Origin: JANQQC01 sp965262255
GTDB taxonomy: Bacteria; Pseudomonadota; Alphaproteobacteria; Caulobacterales; Hyphomonadaceae
Direction: 5' to 3'
Assembly (NCBI GenBank): GCA_965262255.1
Contig: OZ253505.1
Coordinates: forward strand, 2,976,001-3,040,000
DNA: 64,000 bases
The stretch's first letter is position 1. The number at the start of each line of letters is the position of its first letter. Positions 9,701 to 21,300 of the stretch are shown here, piece after piece. The notes below the pieces were generated by a model. The model saw nothing but the letters and a program-made list of their open reading frames with translations, searched no databases and was not told where the DNA came from. Made by a program: the position numbers and the translations under genes.

Positions 9701-11167
9701 ACACGCCCACCGACATTTCCTTTGGACCGGATGACTCCTAAGGCTCCGGTATTCGTGTTATTTATATCCCCCGTCGTCGTTATCGTAACGACATTGGTCG
9801 TCGTGGAACTAGTAGGTTGACGGGTAACAATTGTTCCTGACGTATGGGTTCCCGTCATATTTCCCGTAACTGAGATTGTCGCGTTGCCAGAATGGGCTAC
9901 TGCAACTGCCTGTGAACGGGCGTTTATAGTTCCCGAAGTGTTTACTGTTACATTTTTACCATTAAGAGAAATAGCGAATAATCCCGTTCCTTCCGTTCGC
10001 GCACTGAATGAATTTACTCTGACGTTTATGTCACCCCGACTAGATATATAAGCAATTTGTCTAGCTGTTACAGTCCCCGTTGACGTGAAAGTAAAACTTC
10101 GGGTTCCAAGAAATGCGATTACTTCAAACAAAGTCTCACGAACGGTAGCAGAACCTAGCGAAATTGTGACTGGATTATTACCTCTACCAGTATTTGAAAC
10201 GTGAATCCCCAGAGCGTTAAAACCTGAACCGGTGTGATCGATCCTCCCAATGTTTGCAGATATTGTGGCATCTTTGACAGTAAATTGAATGGCCCTCGAA
10301 TTATTGTTAGAAACTGAAATTGAACTTACGTTGATGTTTATCACCGACGAAACAGTTACCGAACTCGTATTCGCTTCATCGTTATTGATTGAAATTCCGT
10401 GTTTTCCTGATGCGGTGATGTTTCCTGCCGTGATCGATACGTTACCCTTACTTCTCGTCCAAATCCCCCCGCCGCCAGCCGTGATATTCGCCGTGCTAAT
10501 CGTGATGTTGGTGGCTAGGGTTTGTGCCGTCGTATTGGGAAATCCTGCCGTTCGCGACGTTCTAATTGCATAGTTGGAGGAATCTGCTACCGAGATATTT
10601 CCAGTAACTGATATCGTGATCGGAGATTTTCCTGCGTCAACGTAATTGTTATTGCCATAACCATGATTAATGTTGAAAGCCATCGATACGTTAGATGTGG
10701 CCACAATATCCTGACCATTCGCTGACTGAGAGAATCTTATGCCAGTGGCTCCAGTTGAAGCGATAGCAACAAAAAAAATGTTCGCACCCGTTGAAACTGA
10801 AATATTTGTTGAGGAACCTAAATTTATATTAATGTTGCCCGCATTGTTGCCCCATCCACTTTCTCGAGCAAAACCAGTAGTTGTAGTAATGCTAGACTGA
10901 GTACAGTTATAAGTTACCGTTCTTGTCGCACTATTATTAGTTTTCGTGCAACTCTGAGAATATGCTACCCCCCCCCATCAAACTAGTTGTAACCACCGTA
11001 CCTAGGGCTAATGTTGAAACTGAAACTTTCAACGAACGGGTCATACAAGGGGCAAAGCTTAGAATCTGACCAGCACAACGAGAGATTCTACCACCGACAG
11101 AACAGTCTGGTGAAAATTCGGTATTTAAACCCCGCTCAATTTGGAAATTAGCATTTGAAATAGTCAT
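3790..11167 (-). CDS. Phase-variable giant autotransporter adhesin, copy 1 (OFF frame as sequenced)
   Basis: A surface autotransporter (type Va). The body frame is open from the G9 tract at 10968 down to the stop at 3790. The start is the ATG at 11167, but the leader is in a different frame. With one G fewer the product would be about 2,458 residues: a roughly 41-residue N-terminal extension, a signal peptide from MTRSLK to VAYSQS, a Ser/Thr/Asn/Gly-rich passenger, and a C-terminal beta-barrel of about 290 residues ending in WSW. The passenger is a beta-helix-like series of strand repeats. It contains three large modules, the second and third opening with paired cysteines (RCTESSS ... SCAG; NCQGTST ... 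NCSG), each closing with an LSLQDG/VDVNF segment. The longest uninterrupted frame from a start codon is 3790-10704 (GTG). Probable role: adhesion or surface variation; ligand unknown. The first 750 residues are almost identical to copy 2. Confidence 0.85.
7559..8200 (-). repeat. Tandem 321-bp repeat inside autotransporter copy 1
   Basis: Two adjacent units begin at 7559 and 7880 (for example CCTGTCTTGCTGACAT and CCTGTCTTATTGACAT) and stay highly similar for about 320 bp. The unit is 107 codons, so the frame is kept. It encodes the NGSLSGHNGVF and VDDKGGARVTVNATGNVTG strands twice. This is an in-frame expansion of the beta-helix. Confidence 0.85.
10937..11167 (-). CDS. Leader of autotransporter copy 1 as read in the sequenced frame (76 codons)
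   Basis: In the given sequence, translation from ATG 11167 runs through the G9 tract and stops after 76 codons. Residues 1-41 are an extension before the signal peptide (GGRISRCAGQILSFAPC). Residues 42-66 are the basic and hydrophobic part of the signal peptide (MTRSLKVSVSTLALG). The last ten residues (SIFSELHEN) are out-of-frame. The same 76-codon layout recurs in copy 2 with colinear sequence, so the start at 11167 is very likely the true one. With ten Gs a TAG would follow the tract at once; with eight or eleven the body frame is entered. Confidence 0.8.
   Translation of the reverse strand: MTISNANFQIERGLNTEFSPDCSVGGRISRCAGQILSFAPCMTRSLKVSVSTLALGTVVTTSLMGGGSIFSELHEN
10968..10976 (-). repeat. 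Coding-region poly-G tract (G9), translational switch of autotransporter copy 1
   Basis: Nine Gs on the coding strand, directly after the ATG codon for residue 64 in the signal peptide. Leader codons start at coordinates equal to 1 mod 3 and body codons at 0 mod 3, so tract length decides whether they join. From GTA (10968) the body frame has no stop through to 3790. I translated the join by hand and it gives GGVAYSQSCTKTNN, a normal signal-peptidase site. Confidence 0.9.
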
Positions 11168-11266
11168 GATGTTTGCTCTTTAGAAAAAGATTCGATTCTG
11201 AAACCGGAGGGCGACTCAAACGCGGTGAGCAGAGTGTCGACAAATACAACCAATTTACCGGATACA

Positions 11267-11280
11267 TGGACAAACTATAG
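11267..11280 (-). promoter_or_regulatory. Extended -10 box of autotransporter copy 1
   Basis: On the minus strand the sequence TATGCTATAGTTTG holds TGnTATAGT, an extended -10. It lies about 100 bp upstream of ATG 11167, and the same 14 bases are conserved at copy 2, although much of the surrounding leader has diverged. No good -35 hexamer is visible; the homopolymer takes its place. Confidence 0.6.
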
Positions 11281-11297
11281 CATAGAAAATTTTTTGC

Positions 11298-11308
11298 GGG
11301 GGGGGGGG
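11298..11308 (-). promoter_or_regulatory. Promoter-region homopolymer (C11 on coding strand), autotransporter copy 1
   Basis: Eleven Gs on the plus strand, i.e. C11 reading toward the gene. Eighteen bases downstream of the tract is TGCTATAGT, an extended -10 box, which places the tract at the expected -35 position. The corresponding tract in copy 2 has 15 bases. Homopolymers at this position are known in other bacteria to tune promoter strength by changing spacing. Confidence 0.75.
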
Positions 11309-11594
11309 TAGAAAAAAGTGGTAAAGTTCTAGTAACATGTAGACCTTCAAAAGATAGAAAATAAGTTAGGTTGCACCGATTGAGGTTCTACAAGTCAAAT
11401 CGAACCTCCAAACAACTTAGCTAACTTCGAGTGCTTGGCGTATCTGCATAGTCGACTATGTAATCTCAGCCATATTCACTTTCCCGAACCCGCTGACATT
11501 TTTCGGCCTTGTGTAACTGGACTTTTTGATAGGATTTACTTGGCGCTTATATATTTAACTACCCACACAAGCAAATACGTGGTATAATGCGAAC

Positions 11595-11945
11595 ATGACG
11601 GCTCCGACACACATAACAGTCATTAGAACGCTAGAGCAACCCGCGCTCTGCACGAAGATTGCTCATAAAGCAATTAATGTGCGACTAGCCAAAGATCGCT
11701 GGTTGTATAATTACTTCCTAGAACAAATCAACAAGCACTGCGACAGCACGAAAGAGACGCTCAGTTTTTTTGATTGCTGTGTGAAGTTGACAACGTTACG
11801 CGGCACGGATGCTGCACTGGCGAAGTATAATGTTTCGTCGCAACGTTACGTATTGAAGCGCTTATGCAATGCGTTCAATCGTTTTCACAAGAAAAAAGGA
11901 GGAAAACCTAGGTTTAAGGGATTAAATCGAAAGATTAGATCTTTA
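11595..11945 (+). pseudogene. Truncated tnpB (IS200/IS605-type OrfB), N-terminal part only
   Basis: About 117 codons match the N-terminal domain of TnpB: ALCTKIAHKAINVRLAKD, RWLYNYFLEQ, then the LTTLR, SSQRYVLKRLCNAFNRF and KGGKPRFKG pieces that precede the RuvC-like domain. The match ends where a 223-bp inverted-repeat element begins (about 11944). The open frame runs on to 12041 only through that element. No RuvC motifs are present downstream. A TATAAT box lies just upstream (about 11581). It is a dead remnant; whether the element cut it or arrived later is not clear. Confidence 0.75.
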
Positions 11946-12168
11946 GAGGCTAAACGAAAAATCATCGTTCTCGATATTCTTGCATTGATTCCGTCGACAA
12001 TTGCTACGATTTGTTACCTACAATTAGGAATAACTGCATGAAAACTTCAAAGTTTGGGTAGAAAAACTCCAGTTCCGTTCTACACCACGAGATTTTGACC
12101 TAAAAATTAAGGTTCATTCCCCATACTTCCTATAAATATATCTTTCACAACCTTTTTCGTTTAGCCTC
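11946..12168 (-). mobile_element. 223-bp inverted-repeat element, copy C (MITE-like)
   Basis: The element starts GAGGCTAAACGAAAAA and ends with the exact reverse complement. With flanking bases the terminal repeats reach 21 bp (CTTTAGAGGC outward). TA flanks both ends. The interior aligns along its whole length with the reverse complement of copies A and B at 25842-26290. There is no coding capacity of its own, although the tnpB frame reads into it. Confidence 0.85.
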
Positions 12169-12334
12169 TAAAGCACGATATCCAAACTGAGGCTGTCGAG
12201 AATCCACAGAAAATTTAATGTCACTTCGCAACATTTTAGTCTCTGTTAACGTCACAAAATGGAATCGCGGCTTTTTGACATAGCTACGTAACTAAATTTA
12301 GAATTTTGTCAAACTAATCCCACTTCCGTCAATA

Positions 12335-15300
12335 TCACCAAGACAGTTTCAGTCCTGCAGAGATTCCACTAGAATTCCTAGAGTTGTCTCTACCATCAAT
12401 AGACGTGCTGAAGTTGGCTTGGGCAAAGAGGGCGGTATTGTCAGCAACTTGGGAGGAAATCCCGGCCTTTATCTCTGCTAGCATTGCACTTGTTTTGTCC
12501 AAGAAAGTCTCGTTTCCCACCCGGGTAAACCATTGATCGGGAGTGTCGGCGATAAGGTTTCCAGTTGCATACCAACTGACTGTGTCTTGTTTATATTCGG
12601 CGTGGACTCCAGCGCGAACAGTAAAGCCGTCTTCCATGTGAAGATTAAAGTCGCCAGCGGTGGTCTCGATGTTACCTAATCCGACATGTCCCCACGAAAG
12701 TTGTGTTTGAGCATAGATATCAATATTGTCTAGACTTGCGACGAGATAGCCAAACTCAGTACTTAGATAAATCGCTGTTGATGCGTCGGCATCCACTAAG
12801 TCCGGTAAGATACTTGTATCTAGATTTGTTGTTATCCGATTAACTTGTAACTGCACATCGGCGAAGTGGCCTGCCTTTCCGAACCAAGTCGCAGTTCCTC
12901 CAATACCGAAGCCAGATGCCTCAAGAGTACCGGAAATCGTTTCGAGATTGATCGTCGATTCAACGTTATGACTCGAAACATTGACTCCGACCGTCCAAAC
13001 TCCGTTATCGTCCTCGAATAAATTCAAGTCAGCACCCACTTGAAATCCTAGTGTCGTATTGTCATAAGACCCATTTGTAACGTTCGATTTACTGTACTCG
13101 TTACTTCTACTGTTTGTCCTCATCCAGAATCTGGGTTGGGAGTCTCCGGCAAGTCTTTGTCGATCAACTACACCGAGACGTTGGTACATACTCGGAGCTC
13201 GGGCAAATCCATCAAAGAGGGCAATTGGCGTAGACAATAATAAAGAGCCGACAATCGATGTGCCGTTAATCTGATAGGAATTACTGGCACTATCAAAATT
13301 CAATCGGTACAGATAACCGGCCGATAAAAATTGATCATTGCCTGCCAATGCAAAGGTAGAGTCGTTCGAGTCGCCATTAACTGTTGCGATCGTAATCGAG
13401 TTCGCACGTGCAGTTGCATTATCAGGTGTAATATCAGCGATGGCTATTGTCGTCGTACCTGTTGCATTACCGGAAACAGTAATTGAATCTGACCGGCCAG
13501 AGGCAAAGTTCACGTCAATTCTAAGAGTTCCCCCACCAACGAGGTTTCCATTCACGACAAACGAGTCATCAGGTTGGTTGTCCTGCATTGACAACGTGCC
13601 TTTTAAGTCCACTTCATTAGTATCGACCGTTATTGATCCATTAACAGATACAGTTGAACCGGACGCAAAACTAATTCGCTCCCAGTTGATGAAACGACTA
13701 GTGTTTAGAGAACTACTCCCCGAAGCAAAGGTCAATACGTCAACGGAACGATCCGTTCCTTGATCTTCACCGCCATCAAGCCTAGCTGCTCTTAACCTTC
13801 CTCCAGATATCCTAAGCGAGTCGGTTCCGCCTCCTAACTCAATTATGCCTGATATTGTCGCTCCTTGATTTAAGGTAATCGCGGTATCACTATTTCCATC
13901 TGTGATTGCTGTTCCTCCTTGTGAGCTAATCACCGCTCCGCTATTGAGAACGATTGTCGTAGAACCACTTCTTGTTTTTGTGTAAATACCGGCTCCGTTT
14001 GTGCCGCCTGTAACGGCATCGGATACTACGACGGAGATATTTCCTGTTCCTGTATGATCAACTGAAATGGCATGGTTTCCGTCAGCGGAACTTGATATTG
14101 CACCGCCAGTATTGACAGAAACTGTTCCGTTCCCACTATGGGAAACGCGTATACCAACCTTGGCTCCACTGACTGACCCTCTTGCTGTTACACTTATATT
14201 GGAAACATTTCTGTTACTTGTAACGTTGACCCCATACTCTGTAGTTCCAATGATAGTTCCCGTCGTGTTCACGGAAATATCACCCGTTCCCGTGTGCGTG
14301 GCCATTATTCCGTTGGTCTGCCCTGTGACAGCATTTGCAGAAATCCTAGTAGACCCTCTTCCACCATTGCTCGCATGTATTCCGGCTTGAGTTTGACCGA
14401 TCACTGTCGCGTTAGAAGAAATTTGAATATTCGTGAACGTTAAACTAGCGACTTGTGCATGGATACCATTATGGTTACCAGTGACATTTCCGGAAGTGTT
14501 CACAGTTACGTTTCCAGAACCCATAACTCGAATGGCACTTGCCCCTCGGCTAATCAACACACCAGATGTTGTAACCGTGATTGTTCCTGTACTCGCATTG
14601 ACAGCGTGGATTGCCTCTTGTCCAGCCGAGATCGCTCTTGCTTGAACCGAGACACTAGTCCCGCTTCCCATTGCCATGATTGCTGTTCCCGAAGCATCAC
14701 TAGCGGTAATGGTGGCACCGGCGTTGACGGACACACTCCCTGAACTCATGGCTTTTATAGCGGTACTTCCACTACTACTCACAGCACCCGTCGTCCTGAC
14801 TGACACTGTGCCGGTACTAGAGTTGACAGCGACAATACCCTCACTACCAGCCGATAGAGCGGCGGCTCGAACGTTGACACTTGAGCCGTTCCCCGTTGCC
14901 ATGATCGCCGTTCCTGAAGCATCGCTTGCCGTCACACTTGCGCCAGTATTTATATCAACGTTACCCGAACTTATAACCTTAACAGCGGTGCTACCGCTAG
15001 TCGTTACTTCGCCAGTTGTTGTAACGGAAACTGTTCCCGTGCTTGAGTTTTCTGCGACGATCGCTCCACTCCCTCCATTAGTGGCTCCTGCTCGAACGGA
15101 TACGCTTGACCCGTTTCCTTTAGCTACTATTGCTGTTGCCCTAGAATGAGAGGCGGTAACATCGCTCACTGAAAGAGAAACATTTCCGCTTCCCGTTGAC
15201 ACAGCTTGGATCGCTGCTCCTGAGCCTTGTAACGTTGCTGTTCCTGTCAGGGTTATTGTTGTATTTCCAGATCCTGAGGTGTTTGAGTGAATTACGCCGG

Positions 15301-18300
15301 TCGCAGAGCCTGTTGCATTTAATGTATTTCCGCTTGCATCTTGAGTGAACGTTATATTTTTTCGTCCTGACAGAGCAAAGGCCGTTAACTCTGAAACATT
15401 CACGGTCGCCGAACGATTCAAAGTTGCCGTAACGTCATTATCTCCAGACGCTATAAGATTCTCTTGTGCATCAATTGCACCCGAGCAGGAGTAATTGAGT
15501 CCGCCTGCAGAGATATCGCAATAGGTGGTACCGACTTCGCCTGTTAGAACATACGTCTTAGACGAAGCATTAAAACTCAACGTGTATAGATAGTTCGCTG
15601 AACGAATGGTTTTGCCTAAACCTAAACTCACGGAGTTCGCAGTTGCTGTCCCTGTAACAGAAACGACTGTGATTGGATTTTCTGTTCTGTTGGTATTGTT
15701 GGAGGGCGTTACATCGTTGATTTCAATGGTAATTGTTCCAGACAAGTTTCCGCTTACAGAAAAAGTATCAACGCTTCCTGTAGCAAAATTCGCATCAATG
15801 GAGAGTATGCCTGTTCCGGAAAGTGTTCCCGTCAACTCTAACTCATCACCAGGCGTACCGTCTCTCAAAGATATAGTCCCAGCAATATTAAACTGCGTCG
15901 CGCTTAAACTATTTGTTCCATCAAAAGCAATCGTGCTTCCAGAACGAACGTTTACTCTCTCCCAATTGCTTAAAGTGACACCGGTAAGATTTGTTGTTCC
16001 CGACGCAAAGTTAATAACATCAACCGACGTATCTGTTCCGTCATCTGTTCCTCCGTCTAGTGTTACACTCGCGGCAAGAGACCCTCCGGATAATGTCAGG
16101 ACATCAACACCGCCGCCTAACGCTATATTCGCTCCAATCGTTGCCCCCGAATTTACGGTAAGGTTCGAATTTCCTTCGTCGTTCCGAATAGCCGTTCCAC
16201 CGGTCGCCGTCACTGTTCCGCTATTGAGAGTAACGTTGGTTGTTCCTCCGTCGGTATGAGTGTCTATCCCTGCTTTTCCGCTAGCTCCCGTTACGTTCGC
16301 GCCAACAACGATTGATATAGAACCACTTTGTGCGGTGACCTCAATTCCATCCTCGGAACGTCCGGTAACGGCCCCTGAGATATTCACAGTTGTATTAGCA
16401 CTGCTTTGATTATCAACGAGGATTCCGTTACTGCCTTGTACAGTTCCAGAACTTCCGATAGACACATTAACAGCGCCTGCTCCGGACTTATTGTAGATCA
16501 GTATTCCGGCATCAGTATTTCCGGTTCCATTACCTGTGACCGCTCCATTCAGGGTCGCGGCTAATGTTCCGGTACCTAGCCCCCTTAATTCAATGCCTTC
16601 GTCATCACCTGTGACGACAGTTGTCGTGACGGCTATGTTTCCTGTGCCTTCACCGACGGCTCGTAACCCGTCTTTAGCCGATCCCGACTGGTTAGATACC
16701 TCTCCGGTAACATTAATCGAGAGATTTCCTGAGGTCTTATTCGTAGCAATGATCCCATACTCTTTGCCAGATACATCCCCTGTCGCTGTTAAAGCGAGGT
16801 TGCCTTGACTGTTTTTGTATAGAGAGATTCCATTGCCGTTCGTTCCTGTTACATCTCCAGAGACCAAGACCGTCGCGCTACTTGCCCCCGAATGTTTGTT
16901 TACAACTTTAAGTCCGTCAACACTGCCTGTTATCGTTCCCGAGGTGCTGACTGCTACTGATCCGTTTTTGTTGTAGGCATAGATAGCATGGCCGCTATTG
17001 CCCGTAACGGCTGCAGACGTTGTTACAGACACCGTGCCGTCTCGATCACCTTTATGGGTGACAGTTATGCCATGGGCGCTTCCCGTAACCACTCCTTTTG
17101 TTGTGATCGTTATATTCCCACCTCCGCTACCAGTGTTACGTGCATCAATTCCATCCTCTCCTCCGGTAACGGACATGACTTCGATCGAGATAGTACCGGT
17201 ACTATTATTTTGCTTCACATAAACACCGTCTTTTTCTTCTCCCGCTATAGATCCAGAGGCTACGACCGAGATTGCTCCATCAGTTGCCGCGGATACTTTG
17301 ATACCGTAGGTGTTCGCCGAAATGTTTCCTGTTGCAGAAATCGCAAGAGTGCCACTACCTTTACTATAAGCATCAATCCCGGCTCCGCTACTACTTGAGA
17401 TTGTTTGAGTAACGGCAACCGAAACAGATCCTGTCGTTCCCATGTTTTTGGCAACGACTCCGGCTTTGCCGCCAACTATTGTAGCGGTTGTAATCGATAT
17501 ATTTCCCCCATTCGCAGAAGCTTCAATAGCCGTTCCTGAGGAATGATTGGCAGTAACATCAGCGGTTGTAATCGTTACATTACCTGTTCCTGTAGTTGTC
17601 GCTTTGATAGCAGTACCACTTGACGAGAGCGAGGCCGTATTGGTAAGCGTTATCGCGATATTGCCATTAGCAATTGTGTTAGCATGAATCAAGCCGGTTG
17701 CCGATCCCGAACCAGATATCTGATTTCCGCTAGCCTCTTGCGTAAACGATAAGTTACCTCTTCCCGACAGATAGAATGCTAAGCCCGACTGAACATTTAC
17801 CGTCGCTGAGTTATCTAAAGTTGTCGTGACGTTGTTGTTGGAGAATGCAACCATATACTCGGAGGCACTTATTGTTCCATCACAAGTGAATTGACCGGTC
17901 ACTGTTGTTGATTCAGCGCATTCTGTAGCCCCGGGCCGGGTTATGATGGAATAAGATTTGCTGGTGGAATTGAAGGAAAGTTGAAAAATTCGTCCGCTAA
18001 TTCCGACTGGACCGCTTTCTATTGATATCGCCGATTCAGTAACTGTTCCAGAGACGATAAAAACGGTAATCGGACTGGTCGTAACCGTCGTCGCGTTGGA
18101 GGGAGTAACATTGTTGACTTTGATAACATGCTGACCAGTGACATTCCCTCCGACGGTAATTGTATCGGTTGCTCCGGATTGGAAATTAACATCAATGTAG
18201 AAAATCCCGCCGGTTGTGGCCGTTGGACCGCTCAAATTCCCGCCTACGTTTAGGGCATCACCCGTTGCGTCGTCTTTTAAGGAAGCCGTTCCATCTAAGT

Positions 18301-21300
18301 TTAACGCTATGCCGGTCAGGATCGTGTTGTTATTAAAAGTTAAAGTACCAGAAGCACCGACAGTAATGTTTTCCCACAGGATGAACTTTGTTGCGTCCCA
18401 AGCTGTCGAACCCGCATTAAATGCAATCGTATCGTTTTCGGGAGTGGTTCCAGTATTTGTTCCTCCACTGAATATTGCACTACTATCTCGTGTTGCACCG
18501 CTAAGAGTAAGCGTATCAGCGCCAGCATTGAGAGAAATGTTTCCTGAAATTACGGCTCCCGAGTAAAGGATAACATTCGAGTTGCCCTCGCCGTCTGAGA
18601 TAGCGCCTGCAACTCCAGAAATCGTTCCACTATGGATTTTGATTGTCGAGGATCCGCCACTTGTGACCGTGGTAATTGCAATAGTGCCTGAACCCGAACT
18701 GCCAGAAACATTTCCAGAAACAGAAATATTTATATTGCCTGCACCGATCGCTCGGGCATCAATTCCATATCGATTCCCAGCTACTGCAGAGGTTGTGCTA
18801 ATCGTTATACTGCCGCTTTTACTGTACGCAAAGATTCCTTTTCCACTAAAGGGAGTTCCGAAAAAGGTCCGACCCGCGCCAGAAACATTTCCAGAAACAG
18901 AAATATTTATATTGCCTGCACCGCTCGCTCGGGCTTCGATTCCATATCGATTCCCACTTACTGAAGAGGTTGTGCTGATCGTTATGTTACCGCTTTTACT
19001 GTACGCATAGATGCCTTTTCCGCTTGTAGCTGACACGGCTCCTGAGGTATTGATTGTTACATTGCCAGTGTCGCTCGTAAGTTTTGCAAAAATGGCATTT
19101 AAGCCCGCAGAAACCGAGTTAGTGCTGACAGAGAGACTTGCTCCGGCCCCTTGAACATGTATCGCATTACCGGAGGCATGACTTGCCGTGACGTTGCCGG
19201 CAGAAACGGACACATTGCCCGTTCCTGTCGACTCGGCTTTAATCGCTGTTCCAGAACCGGCAAAACTTACCGCTCCCACAGTTGTTATGGATACGTTGCC
19301 ATTGCCTGTCGTTGTCGCATGGACTATTCCTCTTGTGTTCGCACCTCCCACGAGAGCCCTACCACCTGTCTCTTGCGTGAACGTTATTCCATTCGCGCCA
19401 GACATGGAAAATGCAACCGCTGAAGAAACATTTATTGTTGCTGAATCATCTAGCGTTGCGACGATATTTGTTGTGCCAGTTTTGATTATATTTTCTGAAG
19501 CCGAAATCGTTCCCGAACAATTATAAACGCCTACATTCGAGTCGGATTCAATACACCGCAGAATAGCAGGGGAAGACTGTAGTTCGATATACTGACTAGA
19601 CGTTACCGTCACGGTATACTTGTAGCCGCCCGCGGTGAAAGATGAATTCTCTAACGAAAATGCCGACGTGTTCTGTCCCGTTCCGTTCAGAGATATAATC
19701 CGAATTTTTGAATCTACCACATGGGCTGACCCGCTCGGTGTTACATCATTCAGTCTGACTTTGATGTTCCCAGATACCGTTCCCGAAATTACAACTCGGT
19801 CGGAGGTTTTGGTAACGAAATTGACATCAACGTGGATCACGCCGCTACCTGAGAGATTTCCTGCAATATCGAGATGGTCGCCAACAGTTCCGTCTTGAAG
19901 AGACAGAACGCCATCAACGACAACACTATCAAATCCCAAATCTTGGCCACTACCCGTTCCTTTACCAAGGAACTTAGCAGTTCCACTTGAACTTATTTTT
20001 AGAGTTTCCCAATTGGTGAAATTGGTGGCTGTTACTGTCCAACTTCCGGAATTAAAGTTTAGAACATCGTTATCGTTCGTATGACTTCCGCCATCTATTT
20101 TCTGAGATGCGCCCAACGTATAACTTCCACCATTGAACTTTATTTCGTCGTTGCCTTCTCCGAGTTTGACAAAGCCGATCATACTAGCGCCAGAGTTGAC
20201 GGTAACAGTCGTGGCGATTCGTGCGGCAGCTTGGTTCTTGGTAACGACTATCGCTCCCTTACCAGTCGTTCCTATGACCGAACCGCTATTCAGGACGACC
20301 GTAGCCGTTGGAGAGGCCGTTGAAGACGAATTCGTATTGTCAATTTTTATTGCCGCGATGTCTTTGCTTGTTGAAGACCCCGTTGCTTTCACCGCTCCTG
20401 CCGTAGTTATGCTAACGGGGCCGTTGTTGGAGTCGATATTGATGGCGTAATATCCACTACTAGTTACGTTCTTTGTCGACACAGTTACACGTCCACCGAC
20501 ATTTCCTTTTGACTGGATGACCCCAAAGGCTCCGGTATTAGTGTTACTTATATCCCCCGTCGTCGTTATGGTAACGACATTTGTCGCTGTGGAACTGGTC
20601 GTCTGAGTGGTAAAAATTGTTCCAGAGGTGTGTTCACCAGTCATATCTCCAGTAACTGAGATCGTCGCGTTGCCAGAGTGAACTACATCAATTGCCTGTG
20701 ACCGGGCGTTAATTGTTCCCGAAGTATTTACTGTTACATTTTTTCCGCGGAGGTCAATTGCGCGTAATCCCGTTCCCTCCGTTCGCGCACTGAATGAATT
20801 TACTCTCACGTTTATGTCACCGCGAGTAGTTAAATTAGCAATTTTCCTAGCTGTTACAGTCCCCGTTGACGTAAAGGTAACTGGTCGCGCAGCTAGAAAC
20901 GATACGAATGAAATCAAAAAATCATGGACGGCAGCAGAACCTATCGAAATTGTGATTGGATTATTACCTCTACCAGAACTTTCAACTATAATCCCCTGAG
21001 CATTTGAACCTGAACCGGTGTGATCGATTCTCCCAACGTTTGCAGATATCGTGGCATCTCCGACAGTAAATAGTATGCCCCTCGAATTATCGTTCGAAAC
21101 AGAAATTGAACTTACGTTGACGTTTATTACCGAAGAAACAGTTACCGAACCCGTATTCGCTTCATCGTTATTGATTGAAATTCCGTGTTTTCCAGATGCG
21201 GTGATGTTTCCAGCCGTAATCGATACGTTGCCCTTACTCCTCGTCCATATCCCCCCGCCGCCGGCCGTTATATTCGCCGTGCTAATTGTGATGTTGGTGG

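Noticed and set aside
3790..10704. Reading autotransporter copy 1 as a simple pseudogene with a frameshift
   Set aside because: The only break is a G9 tract in both paralogues at the same codon, and the rest of each very long frame is intact, which fits phase variation better than decay.
13338..16259. Plus-strand open frames opposite autotransporter copy 2 (13338-13763, 14676-15149, 15606-16259 and others)
   Set aside because: Same reason: antisense of repetitive passenger codons, and the frames repeat wherever the passenger repeats.
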